64,000 nucleotides of DNA, from contig NZ_CP073136.1 in assembly GCF_023035675.1 (NCBI RefSeq), positions 1 through 64,000 of the forward strand, written 5' to 3'. The position numbers and the translations under genes are program-made. The DNA is from Borrelia hermsii DAH (GTDB lineage Bacteria; Spirochaetota; Spirochaetia; Borreliales; Borreliaceae). The notes beneath the pieces are model-generated. The model worked only from the letters and a program-made list of their open reading frames with translations. It made no database searches and had not been told where the DNA came from. Below are positions 30,960 to 41,365 of the stretch, one piece after another. Within the stretch, counting starts at the first letter, position 1; each line of letters opens with the position of its first letter.

Positions 30960-31409
30960 GTGAACTCATTACTACTTGAAAACAAAAAAGCAAGATTCAA
31001 TTACTTCATTGAAGATAAAATAAGTTGTGGAATTGTTTTAAAAGGAACTGAAGTTAAATCCATTAAATTAAAAAAATTTTCATTTAATGATAGTTTTGCC
31101 AGCATTAAAAAAGATGAAATATGGCTTGAAAATTTACATATAGCAAAGTATAAAGAAGGTAATATTTTCAATCACGAAGAAATAAGACACAGAAAACTTC
31201 TTATAACAAAAAAAGAAATACAAAAGTTGAAAAAGTTTAAAGAAAAAGAAGGATACACATTAATTCCTATCTCGATTTATCTAAAAAATTCATTAATAAA
31301 AGTAGAACTTGGGATATGTAAAGGCAAAAAACTATTTGATAAACGAGAAATATTAAAACAGAAAAGCATAAAAAAAGATTTAAGTCGTGAAATTAAACAA
31401 TATAAATAA
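30960..31409 (+). CDS. smpB: SsrA-binding protein
   Basis: The 149-residue SmpB brings tmRNA to stalled ribosomes; the tmRNA gene itself is at 46517-46877. Family features are the N-terminal NKKARFNYFIEDKISCGIVLKGTEVKS and the basic tail. The start is GTG 30960, two bases after the upstream stop, with GGA 9 bases before. An overlapping ATG at 30958 is out of frame and is followed at once by a stop. Confidence 0.94.
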   Translation: MNSLLLENKKARFNYFIEDKISCGIVLKGTEVKSIKLKKFSFNDSFASIKKDEIWLENLHIAKYKEGNIFNHEEIRHRKLLITKKEIQKLKKFKEKEGYTLIPISIYLKNSLIKVELGICKGKKLFDKREILKQKSIKKDLSREIKQYK

Positions 31410-31489
31410 GCTAAACAGCAATATAAAGCTTTAGAAATATAAATACACCCTTAAAAGGCACGGGAAACAAATACTACCAGACTATTTAA

Positions 31490-31522
31490 GAGTAGTTATA
31501 AATAAGCATATTACAGCTACTC
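31490..31522 (+). terminator. Possible terminator after smpB
   Basis: A 6-base stem GAGTAG (31490-31495) with CTACTC (31517-31522), 21-base loop, is followed by AATTTTTATTTT. The loop is long and the stem weak, so this is tentative. It sits in the 136-base gap between convergent smpB and p13. Confidence 0.3.
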
Positions 31523-31545
31523 AATTTTTATTTTGGCTCTTATAA

Positions 31546-32067
31546 TCAATATCTCTTAATAAAAGAAAGTTCAAACATAAACCTAGCATCTTCATCAAAG
31601 CTCATATCAACTTCAGGTTGAAATCCTCCCAATGTAATTCCCAAATTCTCTTGAAGCCTTCTATTGTAACTAGACGCATGCGTAAAGGGAAGGATAACCT
31701 CAACAAGTCGCGTTAAAGTCATAGTAACCCCCCCTAACACAACCAAAGATAAAGCAACCACTGATGTCTTATCACCATCACTTGCAGAAATAGAGTTAAC
31801 CATAGAATATGCACCATAACTTAACAAACCTAAGCCCAAAGCATCAAACCCTAAAATCAGCAATCCACCAGTAATATCGCCCTGCGCTAAAGATCCTATC
31901 CCAAAACCCACAAAACAATTCAATAGAAAAGGGATTAAAGGATCTTTTTTATAAGCCTCATAAAGCAACATCTTTTCTACACTACTAGAGGCCATCTCAT
32001 CATAACTTTGGGCAAACCCAACAACAGTACAAAAGACAATTATCATCAAAATCAACACTTTTTTCAT
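31546..32067 (-). CDS. p13: P13-type integral outer-membrane protein
   Basis: The 173-residue protein matches the Borrelia P13 family: signal peptide (about residues 1-19, ending GFAQ), three hydrophobic segments (about 45-65, 70-85, 100-125) rather than a classic barrel, and a C-terminal tail that is removed in the B. burgdorferi protein. P13 forms channels in the outer membrane. ATG 32067 lies 6 bases after GGGGGGTG; a GTG three codons earlier falls inside that ribosome site and is rejected. A strong promoter is placed just upstream. Confidence 0.88.
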   Translation of the reverse strand: MKKVLILMIIVFCTVVGFAQSYDEMASSSVEKMLLYEAYKKDPLIPFLLNCFVGFGIGSLAQGDITGGLLILGFDALGLGLLSYGAYSMVNSISASDGDKTSVVALSLVVLGGVTMTLTRLVEVILPFTHASSYNRRLQENLGITLGGFQPEVDMSFDEDARFMFELSFIKRY

Positions 32068-32103
32068 AAAAAACACCCCCCAAATAAACTATCTGTATTC
32101 TGA

Positions 32104-32132
32104 ATTATATACATATTAAGAAAATTGTTCAA
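32104..32132 (-). promoter_or_regulatory. Strong sigma-70 promoter of p13
   Basis: On the minus strand TTGAAC (32132-32127) and TATAAT (32109-32104) are separated by 17 bases. The predicted start is about 30 bases before ATG 32067. The promoter lies just after the parC stop, so p13 is likely expressed independently of parC. Confidence 0.75.
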
Positions 32133-32153
32133 TCTTTAAATTCTGCTACAAAT

Positions 32154-34037
32154 CTATTTAAACTTAACTTTCTTAATAGTACTGCTTGCAATCCTCTTCC
32201 CAACAGAAATTCGTGATTTGATCATAAAATCATCAATATTAATCATTTTAACCACATCTCTACTATTAGAAAATTCTACAAATCCTGGATTTAAAGCCAA
32301 GTCTACAAATTCATCCCCATCATTTAAAAATTTATACACCTTATCCGTGATGAACTTATCTATCTTAAATCTCTTAACATAATAAAAATTATCAGTTTTA
32401 CTTAGATAAATTATAGAAAACACTTGATCTTTAGAATTATTTATATCATAAATTAAGGCATTCACATTATTCTTATCAATAAAGGTTTTATCCTCAATAT
32501 TTTTCAAAATATAAGAATTCTTTTTAAATATCAGTATTTTATCATAATAGCTAGCATTTCCAATAAACTCGCCATCAATAAGACTAGTCCCAACAAAACC
32601 TGCCTTTAAGTTTAAATAAACTTTCATATTTTTAGTAGCTATTTCTCTAACATTTTTTGACTTAATAAGAGATATTTCCGTCTTCCTATGATAAATTTTA
32701 GAATATTTTGCAAGAAGTTTATCAACAAAATTTATTGAATAACCTCTAATTGACCTAATATTACTCTCTACACTTCGTAATTCTTTGCTTAAAGTCCTGA
32801 TATCTTTATTGTTCTTATCAATATCAAACATACTTATTTTTCTAATAGGAATTTTAAGTAAATTTTCAATATCATCTAAAACAATATCTCTAGACAAGCT
32901 ATCTTTATACTTTAAAATTTCACTAAGCACAATACCAACAACATCAGATTCTTTAGAAATAGTCTCAAGAATTTTATAAATCTTCTTTTCAATAAATATT
33001 TGCTCCAAGGTTTTAGAGAATATTTTTTCAAGTATTTTACTTTTTTCTAGTTCAAGTTCCATCTTTAAAACCTTTTGCAAATGCTCAGCATGGAACTTGA
33101 TAATATCTGTGATAGTATAGATAACAGGATATCTCTCGCTCAGTAAAAGCAAATTAACAGAAATAGAAACTTGACAATTCGTATAATGATACAGTTTTTC
33201 AATAACTTCACTTGCATAAACTCCTCTTGGAAGAGTTAATTCAATCTCTACATTCTCGGTAGTAAAATCGTTAATACTTGAGACCTTAATATAATTTTTT
33301 CGAATAGCTCTCTCAATTGAAGCTATCAAACTTTCAGTGGTTTCTCCAAATGGCAATTCTTTTATTAAAATGGCCTTATTATCATCTGTAGGCTCAATTC
33401 TTGCACGAACCAAAACTTTACCATTTCCATCAGCATACTCATTAACATCAACTATCCCACCTGTTGGGAAATCAGGATAAAGCTCATAAGACTCCCCAAG
33501 CAATTCACTCTTAACGGCACTTAAAATCTCATTAAAGTTATGAGGAAGAATTTTAGCAGCCATTCCAACAGCAATTCCTTCACTTCCCTGAATAAGTATT
33601 ACAGGAATTTTAGCAGGAAAAATCAAAGGTTCATTATTACGGCCATCATAAGAAGGCTCATAAGATGTTATTTCCTTGCTATAAAGCACATCAAATGCCA
33701 GGGGAGTTAATCGACATTCAATATAACGCGATGCAGAAGCGGGGTCACCCGTTAAAAGATTACCAAAATTTCCTTGTTTTTCAATAAATAAATCCTTATT
33801 TGCCATATTAACAAGTGCTTCATAAATTGAGGTGTCTCCATGGGGATGGTATTTCATTGCATTTCCAACAACATTTGCAACCTTATGGAAATTACCATCA
33901 TTCATCTCAAAAAGAGAATGTATGATCCGTCTCTGCACGGGTTTAAATCCATCAATAACACTAGCAATTGCACGATCCTTAATGACATAAGATGAATACT
34001 GTAAAAAATTATCCTTAAGTAATGTTTTAATATCCAT
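32154..34037 (-). CDS. parC: DNA topoisomerase IV subunit A
   Basis: The 627-residue type IIA subunit cuts and rejoins DNA during decatenation. The catalytic Tyr105 lies in SASRYIECRLT, and KYHPHGDTS (62-70) and RRIIHSLFEM are conserved. It is short for ParC/GyrA because the C-terminal wrapping domain is reduced. It starts on the last base of parE (TAATG), the classical coupled arrangement. Confidence 0.93.
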   Translation of the reverse strand: MDIKTLLKDNFLQYSSYVIKDRAIASVIDGFKPVQRRIIHSLFEMNDGNFHKVANVVGNAMKYHPHGDTSIYEALVNMANKDLFIEKQGNFGNLLTGDPASASRYIECRLTPLAFDVLYSKEITSYEPSYDGRNNEPLIFPAKIPVILIQGSEGIAVGMAAKILPHNFNEILSAVKSELLGESYELYPDFPTGGIVDVNEYADGNGKVLVRARIEPTDDNKAILIKELPFGETTESLIASIERAIRKNYIKVSSINDFTTENVEIELTLPRGVYASEVIEKLYHYTNCQVSISVNLLLLSERYPVIYTITDIIKFHAEHLQKVLKMELELEKSKILEKIFSKTLEQIFIEKKIYKILETISKESDVVGIVLSEILKYKDSLSRDIVLDDIENLLKIPIRKISMFDIDKNNKDIRTLSKELRSVESNIRSIRGYSINFVDKLLAKYSKIYHRKTEISLIKSKNVREIATKNMKVYLNLKAGFVGTSLIDGEFIGNASYYDKILIFKKNSYILKNIEDKTFIDKNNVNALIYDINNSKDQVFSIIYLSKTDNFYYVKRFKIDKFITDKVYKFLNDGDEFVDLALNPGFVEFSNSRDVVKMINIDDFMIKSRISVGKRIASSTIKKVKFK

Positions 34038-35833
34038 TAGATTAAATTCTCCATAATAAAGTTTCGCCTCTCAGGAGTATTTGGCCCCATATAAAACCCT
34101 AATTGCTCTTTTATTTCCTTAATGTTGACAAGATCTACTTTTGTAAGTTTAATAGTAGCAACATCAATAAAACTCCTAAACTCACTCGGGGAAATCTCTC
34201 CAAGTCCTTTAAATCTTGTAACTTCTGGATTTTTAAGTTCAAAAATAGCTTTTTGCTTCTCTTCTTCAGAATAACAATAAATAGTGGAACTTTTATTTCT
34301 TACTCTAAAGAGTGGTGTTTCTAAAATATAGATATGTTTATTTAAAACCAAATCTTCAAAATAAGTCAAGAAAAATGTTAAAAGCAAATTCCTAATATGA
34401 AAACCATCAAAATCTGCATCTGTAGCAATTACTATCTTATTATATCTTAAATTTTCAATTGATTCTTCAATGCCAAGAGCCACCATCATATTGTATAGTT
34501 CTTCATTTTTATATATCTCAGACTTATTTTTTTCAAACATATTTTGAGGCTTACCACGAAGAGAAAATATAGCCTGTGTATATACATCCCTACAAGATAC
34601 CATTGAACCTGTTGCAGAATCCCCTTCGGTTAAGAAGATCATAGTCGAACCAGAATGCATACTCTTTTCATTAAAGTGGAACTTGCAATCTTTAAGCTTA
34701 GGGATTTTAAAAGATATTCTCTTAGCTCTCTCTTTTGCCTCTCTACGTACGCTACTCAATTCTTTTCTAAGACGTTCATTGTCAACAACTTTGCTTTCAA
34801 TTGCCTTTGCAAGTGTCTTATCTTTATAAAGGATCTCTAAGATTACCCTTTGTACTTCCTTAGCAACATTACTTCTAGTTTCAATATTGCCAAGCTTATT
34901 CTTAGTTTGACTTTCAAATATTGGATCTTTTATCTTAACTGAAAGAGTAGCTACAAGTCCTTCTCTAATATCAGTAGATGAATATGTTTTTTTTAAAAAA
35001 TCATTAATGGCTCTAGCAAAACCTTCTCTAAATCCTGTCTGATGGGTACCTCCATCACTAGTATACTGTCCATTCACAAATGAAAAATATGTCTCGCCAT
35101 AATTGTTTGTATGAGAGAATGCAAATTCTAAAGTCTTACTAGAATAATAAACAAAATTATAAAGTAAATCTTCATCTTTAATCTCATCATTTATAAAATC
35201 GAGAAGTCCATTATTAGATTGAAAAATCTGGTCATTATAATTAATTTTTAAACCTTTATTTAAGCAAGCATAGTGAAAAAATCTTCTCCGTAAAAAATCT
35301 TCACTATATTTATATTTACCAAAAATTTCAGTATCAGCTAAAAATTCAATATAAGTGCCATCATGCTCATCTGATTTACCCTCTGTAGTATTGATTAAAT
35401 TTCCTTTTGAAAAAACAGCCTCAAAGAAGTTACCTTCTCTTATTGACCTTACTAAAAATTTTGAGCTTAAAGCATTAACGGCCTTAGTTCCAACTCCATT
35501 AAGTCCTACAGAAAATTGAAAAACATCATCATTATATTTAGCACCAGTATTAATAACAGAAACACTCTCCACAACTTTTCCAAGAGGAATTCCACGACCA
35601 TAATCTCTTACACTAATGACATTATCTTCCTTTTTTATCACAATTTCTTTGCCATAACCCATAATAAATTCATCAATTGAATTATCGATGATCTCTTTAA
35701 CTAAAATGTAAATACCATCATCAATATTAGAGCCATCTCCCAATCTCCCAATATACATTCCAGATCGCAACCTAATATGTTCAAGGGAAGATAAGGTAAC
35801 AATTTTACTCTCATCATAATTATTTGTCTTCAT
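34037..35833 (-). CDS. parE: DNA topoisomerase IV subunit B
   Basis: The 598-residue ATPase subunit has the GHKL site (EIIDNSIDEF, then RDYGRGIPLG and VGLNGVGTKAVNAL) and the TOPRIM domain (EGDSA at 403-407, RGKPQN, TDADFDG). With ParC it unlinks daughter chromosomes. AGGAAT precedes ATG 35833, which overlaps the end of plsC by 14 bases. Confidence 0.93.
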   Translation of the reverse strand: MKTNNYDESKIVTLSSLEHIRLRSGMYIGRLGDGSNIDDGIYILVKEIIDNSIDEFIMGYGKEIVIKKEDNVISVRDYGRGIPLGKVVESVSVINTGAKYNDDVFQFSVGLNGVGTKAVNALSSKFLVRSIREGNFFEAVFSKGNLINTTEGKSDEHDGTYIEFLADTEIFGKYKYSEDFLRRRFFHYACLNKGLKINYNDQIFQSNNGLLDFINDEIKDEDLLYNFVYYSSKTLEFAFSHTNNYGETYFSFVNGQYTSDGGTHQTGFREGFARAINDFLKKTYSSTDIREGLVATLSVKIKDPIFESQTKNKLGNIETRSNVAKEVQRVILEILYKDKTLAKAIESKVVDNERLRKELSSVRREAKERAKRISFKIPKLKDCKFHFNEKSMHSGSTMIFLTEGDSATGSMVSCRDVYTQAIFSLRGKPQNMFEKNKSEIYKNEELYNMMVALGIEESIENLRYNKIVIATDADFDGFHIRNLLLTFFLTYFEDLVLNKHIYILETPLFRVRNKSSTIYCYSEEEKQKAIFELKNPEVTRFKGLGEISPSEFRSFIDVATIKLTKVDLVNIKEIKEQLGFYMGPNTPERRNFIMENLI

Positions 35834-36593
35834 TTAAATTCCTATCAATATTATATTGAATTTTCATTATTTCTAGTTTTTTAACTATCTTATCTCTAAC
35901 AATAACATGAAGCCTCTCTTTTTCATCATTTGTCAAAATAGAAACATCTATTAAAGAATGAATATGTACATATATGGATAATCCTGAATTCAATATCAAA
36001 TTTTTAACAAAAATCTTATGCGTATTAAGCAAAGTAACAGGAATAATTGGAGAATTCGTCCTTAAAGCCAGATTAACAGAACCTCTTTTAAAATCTCTTG
36101 TATCCTTACCTCGATTCCTAGTGCCTTCAGGAAAAATTCCAATAGCTCCCCCCTCTTGAATAACCTTAGTCGCCTTCCTTTGAGTAATAGCAGAAGATTT
36201 TATACTATTCCTATTTATAAAAATAGCTCCCATAGAAATTAATAAAAAATTAACTAAAGGAATGCTTAAAAGCGATCTCTTAGCAACTATCACAAAGGGT
36301 TTTACAAAGACATAAATTAAAAAAAGTGGATCCATTGAAGCAATATGATTTGCCATAATGAGTACACCACCCTTCTGAAAAGAACAATCATTATCCTTTG
36401 TAATAACAACCTTAATTCCAGCAAACCACAAACAACTCTTAATAGCGAATCTAACTAATATAAAACTAAATTTTATAAAATGACTTTCAAACTTAAAAAG
36501 TTTAAAAATTAAAAATACTGGAAATAAAACAGTAAAAATCAAAATAAAGAAAAAAAAATTAATATAAGCCACAATACTTCTTAATATTTTCAT
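35820..36593 (-). CDS. plsC: 1-acyl-sn-glycerol-3-phosphate acyltransferase
   Basis: The 257-residue membrane enzyme makes phosphatidic acid. It has an N-terminal membrane segment (about 8-32), the catalytic NHIASMD (82-88, His83 and Asp88) and FPEGTRNRGK. AGGAT precedes ATG 36593. It is coupled to parE downstream and lies 4 bases after the lipoprotein gene, so all are probably in one unit. Confidence 0.92.
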   Translation of the reverse strand: MKILRSIVAYINFFFFILIFTVLFPVFLIFKLFKFESHFIKFSFILVRFAIKSCLWFAGIKVVITKDNDCSFQKGGVLIMANHIASMDPLFLIYVFVKPFVIVAKRSLLSIPLVNFLLISMGAIFINRNSIKSSAITQRKATKVIQEGGAIGIFPEGTRNRGKDTRDFKRGSVNLALRTNSPIIPVTLLNTHKIFVKNLILNSGLSIYVHIHSLIDVSILTNDEKERLHVIVRDKIVKKLEIMKIQYNIDRNLNEDK

Positions 36594-36597
36594 AAAT

Positions 36598-38049
36598 TTA
36601 TCCTAATTTCTCTATCCTTTCAAGTTTCAATTTCTGCCCTTTCATCAAATTTACTTCATCTTTTAAAATTTTAATAGGATTAAGAACAATTGTAGAAAAC
36701 TTTTGCTTCTGCACTATTCTCTCGCTATGCTCAATAATAAAGGCTGCGCTTATCTTATTTTCATCCATGCTAACTTCATACTCAAGCACTAAATTATTAT
36801 TTAAACTAAAAACATTAAAAATTCCATAATAAATGTTATCTCCAACAATATAAGTAAGATTAGGATAAGAAAAATCATAAATTATATCCTTATACACATA
36901 ATTACCATTTGGAATAAACAAAGAGTGCTCTGAATCATCAACTAAAACAGAATCATTAAACCGTTTAAAAACACCTGAGAATCCATACTTATCATAAGCA
37001 TCAGTTCCAGTATCAATTTTTATTTCAATATTATCAATATCAATGATTTTAATCCAAAAATTATACACTATTAAATCTGAAAAAATAGACTTGGTACTAA
37101 TATTAAGAGTATTATAAGCAGGTCTTGAGATATACTCAATGTGTGCTATTTCTTGAGAATTGTTCTTAAAAATACTAATTTCATTAAGATGCCTATTAAA
37201 CGATAAAAATAAAACATTCTCAAAGTTTGATTTCCCTAAACGTTGATGTGCATCACTATCATACCAAACACCATATAAAAATTTATAAACTTCATCTTTG
37301 GGCAAATGCTTTAAAGTCTTATATACATCATTATCTATCCGCCTGATCTTCTCACTAGCGGATAAAGGATAATACTTGCCTTGTAATTGAGAATACTCAT
37401 ACTTTTCTATCTTACTCACTACCATATCCTCACCCTGCTTTTCATACCTTTCTAAAGAAATAGAATAACTCTCCCTTGATCTCTTATCATCATAAGCTGA
37501 AGATCTCTCATATTTATTTATAATAATACTTCCATTCACCTTATCAAAAAATATAGGTCTATACGATGCAACATTATTAGCAACAGCTCTTTGAAAGACA
37601 TACAAAACAGAATCTTCATTTAAAAAACCTTGGACTACTATATCAAAATCATAATCACCAGTAATATCTTCAAGATACATATTGTAAGAATTTTTAGAAT
37701 CAATATCTACTTGTGTTTTAAAAAGAACGACTGCCTCATGACTTTTTGGATCAAAACCAATAATAAATAAATAGGTTTTAAGATCCGCAAAATTTTGCGC
37801 TAAAACTACTTGTTCAAAATAAACATCTAAATTTAAATTTTCCTGATGAACTGACAGAATCTTGTAACCCTTAAGATCAATAAGAGAATCAAAAACATCA
37901 TCTCCAGTATCTCCACTTACATCCACATCAGAATAATTTATTTCACTAACTTTCTTTATCTCTTTATTAAAAACAATAAAATCCCTATTTCCCTTAACAC
38001 AAGAGAATAGAAGCAAAAAAAGAAATATAATCCATTTTTTAAAACACAT
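36598..38049 (-). CDS. Putative lipoprotein of unknown function
   Basis: The 483-residue protein has a short signal peptide with lipobox LFSC (lipidated Cys17). The mature part is rich in Tyr, Asp and Ser with predicted beta structure and no motif I can assign; a Lys-rich helix closes the protein. The ATG at 38049 has only a weak ribosome site. It is the BB_0038 orthologue by position and lies upstream of plsC and downstream of a PpiD-like chaperone, an envelope-biogenesis context. Confidence 0.65.
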   Translation of the reverse strand: MCFKKWIIFLFLLLFSCVKGNRDFIVFNKEIKKVSEINYSDVDVSGDTGDDVFDSLIDLKGYKILSVHQENLNLDVYFEQVVLAQNFADLKTYLFIIGFDPKSHEAVVLFKTQVDIDSKNSYNMYLEDITGDYDFDIVVQGFLNEDSVLYVFQRAVANNVASYRPIFFDKVNGSIIINKYERSSAYDDKRSRESYSISLERYEKQGEDMVVSKIEKYEYSQLQGKYYPLSASEKIRRIDNDVYKTLKHLPKDEVYKFLYGVWYDSDAHQRLGKSNFENVLFLSFNRHLNEISIFKNNSQEIAHIEYISRPAYNTLNISTKSIFSDLIVYNFWIKIIDIDNIEIKIDTGTDAYDKYGFSGVFKRFNDSVLVDDSEHSLFIPNGNYVYKDIIYDFSYPNLTYIVGDNIYYGIFNVFSLNNNLVLEYEVSMDENKISAAFIIEHSERIVQKQKFSTIVLNPIKILKDEVNLMKGQKLKLERIEKLG

Positions 38050-38102
38050 ACCACATGATTTTTACCTATTATTTTCACCAACAACTTAAATGTTTCAACA
38101 TA

Positions 38103-39611
38103 CTAATTGCTGGTCTTTAAACCAAAATCCTGCAAAGAAAAAAATGCCTCATTAAAATTTTCCTTAAAATTATTTTTATTCAAAACATAATCTATCACTA
38201 ACTTAGTATTCGCCTGATAAAGACTATCAAAAATACGATCCTCTTTAATTAAATTATTATCACTAACAGAATAATTAACACTTGGACGCAAAGAAAATAA
38301 ATAAACTCTGTGATCTGCTAAAAAAGGCTTAGACCATTGACCTTCTTTCAAATCAAAAATGATATCATAGAAATCCTTACTATTGCTAAAATTTGAGAGT
38401 TCCTTTAAAGTACTAGGATAAACATTCATATTATAAGCAAGATTAACGGTATCTTCTTTTAATGCCAAATTATGTTTTTTTAAAACTTGTTGCGCTCCAT
38501 CAGAATTAATTTCACTCAAAACACCATTAAGCTTATTCTCAAGAAAAGTCTCAATAACATTTGGTTCATAAGTTTCTATGTAATTCCTAACAGAATTAAT
38601 ATCATGCTCTGAATTTTTATCAAAATCATAAATATTGCTTAATGCTTTGTATATCTCATATTCATTTCCATTCTTAGATTTAATAGGACTGGTAAATTCA
38701 TTCATCTTCAAAGAAAAAATTGCAGCAAGATCCTCCTTTTTCTCAAGCATAAGATCCAAATCAAAATAATATTTTCTAGAAGAAGCAACGCCTTTAAAAT
38801 TAGTAACATCTTCGGAAAAAAATTTAGCAACCTCTTCAAAAGGCATGCCCTTAGATAATTTCTCATAAGCATCACCAGCATCCTTTAAATTTTTAAACCG
38901 AATAGAAACAATATCTAAACTCTTAAACAACTTTTGGTTCTGCTCAGCATAAGAGCTGACCTCATCTTTAGGAAAATCTTGATATGAAAGTTCAACATAC
39001 GCAACATTCTTTCTAGCTTCGCTCATACTTTTAATAGCATTCGGGATAGAATCTGGCAATATAAAGCTGCTGCTTAAGAAAATTTGCATGTTTGAAGAGA
39101 GTAAGTTTTCTACTGATTCACTATGAATTTTAAACTTTTGATAATCAGAAACTTTATTGTATCTCTTGGGACTAAAATTACCACTAGAGTCTAAGTACAC
39201 AGGAGAGTTCATTAAATTTTTATTCAAAATATTTTTTGAAACATAGAAGCTATTAGTCTTTGCCAAATCAAGAAAGGCAATATCTTCAACATATTTCATA
39301 AAAGCCAAGTTCCAAATAAAATATTCTATATCAAGATTGTTATCTTTTTTTAATTTAGAATAAAAATTTGAGTAAGAATTAACATATTGAGCCAATTTAT
39401 TACCTTTTTCATAATAAATTGGTTGCCCTTTATAAGATCCAAATTTTAAATTAGATGAATCAGTAGTATCAAATAAACCTGGCATTAAGGGTGCAATAAT
39501 AAACCCAAATACAATTAAGATAAGCGCTAAAAGCCCCCATAGCCCAACCCTTTTATCATTAAAATCAACTTTGGATATAATTTCTTTTGCATCTCTTACT
39601 CTCTTACGCAT
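38103..39611 (-). CDS. SurA/PpiD-like membrane-anchored periplasmic chaperone
   Basis: The 502-residue protein has a cytosolic basic stretch, one membrane helix (about 23-45), a SurA_N-like helical domain (about 60-210) and a parvulin-like block near 230-330 (SIRFKNLKDAGDAYEKLSKG, FEEVAKFFSEDV, IFSLKMNEFTSPIKSKNGNE). This order is that of PpiD/SurA proteins, which help outer-membrane proteins fold. The parvulin part is diverged, so isomerase activity is uncertain. AAGGG precedes ATG 39611. Confidence 0.7.
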   Translation of the reverse strand: MRKRVRDAKEIISKVDFNDKRVGLWGLLALILIVFGFIIAPLMPGLFDTTDSSNLKFGSYKGQPIYYEKGNKLAQYVNSYSNFYSKLKKDNNLDIEYFIWNLAFMKYVEDIAFLDLAKTNSFYVSKNILNKNLMNSPVYLDSSGNFSPKRYNKVSDYQKFKIHSESVENLLSSNMQIFLSSSFILPDSIPNAIKSMSEARKNVAYVELSYQDFPKDEVSSYAEQNQKLFKSLDIVSIRFKNLKDAGDAYEKLSKGMPFEEVAKFFSEDVTNFKGVASSRKYYFDLDLMLEKKEDLAAIFSLKMNEFTSPIKSKNGNEYEIYKALSNIYDFDKNSEHDINSVRNYIETYEPNVIETFLENKLNGVLSEINSDGAQQVLKKHNLALKEDTVNLAYNMNVYPSTLKELSNFSNSKDFYDIIFDLKEGQWSKPFLADHRVYLFSLRPSVNYSVSDNNLIKEDRIFDSLYQANTKLVIDYVLNKNNFKENFNEAFFSLQDFGLKTSN

Positions 39612-39789
39612 AAAAACAACCCTTATAATTTAAAGTAAAATAACATTTTAGATATTAAAATAGCATAATTAACATATTATTTCAATTAAAACATTTATAT
39701 CAAAAAACATTTTTGGTATCATAAATGTATTTAAATGTTTTGGGAACTAAAAGATCCCTATAGCTTAATAATGAAAAATGTGGTAGAAG

Positions 39790-40635
39790 ATGACGCATAT
39801 GCACAGTGGATTTAATATCAAAATAAATCAAGAAGAACTTAGTAGGCTCACCAAAATAATTTATAATAATTTCGGTATTAATCTTAACGAGAAAAAAAAA
39901 TTATTAATTGAAAGCCGATTATCATCAATAATCAAAGCAAAAAATTTGAGCAGTTTTACAGAATACATTAATTACTTAGAAAATCAAAAAAATCAAATAT
40001 CTTTAATAGAATTAGTGGATAAAATATCAACAAATCACACTTATTTTTTTAGAGAACCTAATCATTTTGAATTTCTTGAGAACAAACTTTTACCCAAAAT
40101 GCTTAAACAAATGATGCAATCAGAAGAAGAAATTAGAATATGGTCAGCTGGATGTTCAAGTGGAGAAGAAGCATATACAATTGCAATGATATTAAACGAA
40201 TACATAGACAATAACAAAATCCACTGCAAAGTAAAAATCCTAGCAACAGATATTTCAATTACTGTTCTTAATGAAGCTAAACGGGGAATTTATCCAGAAG
40301 ATCGGGTAAAAACACTTCCAAAACATCTAAAAAACAAATATTTAAATAAACTTACAAATAATAAATTTGAAGTCAAAGACATACTTAAAAAAATGATTCA
40401 ATTTAAAAAATTGAATCTAATGAATGAATTTTTTCCATTCAAGAAAAAATTTGATTTAATCTTTTGCAGAAATGTAATGATTTATTTTGATGAAAAAACT
40501 AGGAATAAACTTGCTGAAAAATTCAATCAACATTTAAAAAATGATTCTTATTTATTCATTGGTCATTCAGAAACAATTAGGGGCAATAAAAATTTAGAGT
40601 ACATCATGCCAGCAACATACAAAAAAATCAATTAA
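39790..40635 (+). CDS. cheR: Chemotaxis protein-glutamate methyltransferase
   Basis: The 281-residue CheR transfers methyl groups from SAM to chemoreceptors. The N-terminal all-helical domain is followed by the SAM site AGCSSGEEAYTIAM and the later FCRNVMIYFD. ATG 39790 and ATG 39799 are both possible; a GAAG suits the latter. It is an isolated plus-strand gene; by position it corresponds to cheR-1 (BB_0040). Confidence 0.92.
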   Translation: MTHMHSGFNIKINQEELSRLTKIIYNNFGINLNEKKKLLIESRLSSIIKAKNLSSFTEYINYLENQKNQISLIELVDKISTNHTYFFREPNHFEFLENKLLPKMLKQMMQSEEEIRIWSAGCSSGEEAYTIAMILNEYIDNNKIHCKVKILATDISITVLNEAKRGIYPEDRVKTLPKHLKNKYLNKLTNNKFEVKDILKKMIQFKKLNLMNEFFPFKKKFDLIFCRNVMIYFDEKTRNKLAEKFNQHLKNDSYLFIGHSETIRGNKNLEYIMPATYKKIN

Positions 40636-40682
40636 ATAAAGCAACTTACAATTGCCTATTTACCACTTAAATGCCTATTTCT

Positions 40683-41354
40683 TTAAGTCAGATTTACTTT
40701 CTCTCCTACTTTAACAAAATAAAGTAACTCACCTATCGTTGCAACATGGTCTCCAACTCTTTCTAAAAAACTATTTAAAAATAGTATATTTAAAAGATAA
40801 TCTAAATTCTCTGGATTATTTTTCATCGCATCAATTACAACCGTTCTTTGCTTTGAAAATAGTTTATCTATAATATTGTCGTACTTTACTATTTTAAGTA
40901 TTTTAATAAAATCTCCATCAAAGTAAGCATCAAAAATATTTGCAAGCATATCTTTTGCTGTGTCTGCCATTTCCCTTAAAGGCTTCTGATAAATGTCAAC
41001 CGAAGAAAAATCCCCTTCATTAGATTCTAAAAGGAGTACAACCTTTACAATTTTAGTAGAATGATCCGCAATACGTTCAAGAGAGCTAATTATTTTAATA
41101 ATTGCCAAAATTTCTCTAAGTTCAGTAGCAACAGGGTGCTCAGTAGCGATTATTCGTCCACATAAATCCTCAATATCATATTGATAATCGTCTATCATTT
41201 TTTCATCTTCATTAATAATCTTTTTAGCCAAATTTTTGTCTCTAGATTCCAAAGCTATTAACGAGTTTTCTATTATTTTAAGAACACACTCCTTCATATC
41301 CCAAAGATAATCTTTAATAACTTCAAGTTGTTTAGTAAGTTTACGCCTAATCAT
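40683..41354 (-). CDS. phoU: PhoU-like phosphate-signalling protein
   Basis: The 223-residue two-repeat helical protein has the paired metal-cluster motifs ERIADHSTKI and ERVGDHVATIGE. PhoU normally links phosphate uptake to a sensor kinase; no pst or phoR gene is nearby. AGGAG precedes ATG 41354 and lies in the end of the upstream gene region. It is convergent with cheR over a 47-base gap. Confidence 0.9.
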   Translation of the reverse strand: MIRRKLTKQLEVIKDYLWDMKECVLKIIENSLIALESRDKNLAKKIINEDEKMIDDYQYDIEDLCGRIIATEHPVATELREILAIIKIISSLERIADHSTKIVKVVLLLESNEGDFSSVDIYQKPLREMADTAKDMLANIFDAYFDGDFIKILKIVKYDNIIDKLFSKQRTVVIDAMKNNPENLDYLLNILFLNSFLERVGDHVATIGELLYFVKVGEKVNLT

Positions 41355-41365
41355 ACCAAATTCTC

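Noticed and set aside
39704..39741. Inverted repeat AAAACATTT / AAATGTTTT before cheR
   Set aside because: A short 9-base repeat with a 20-base loop in AT-rich DNA is expected by chance and no promoter fits around it.
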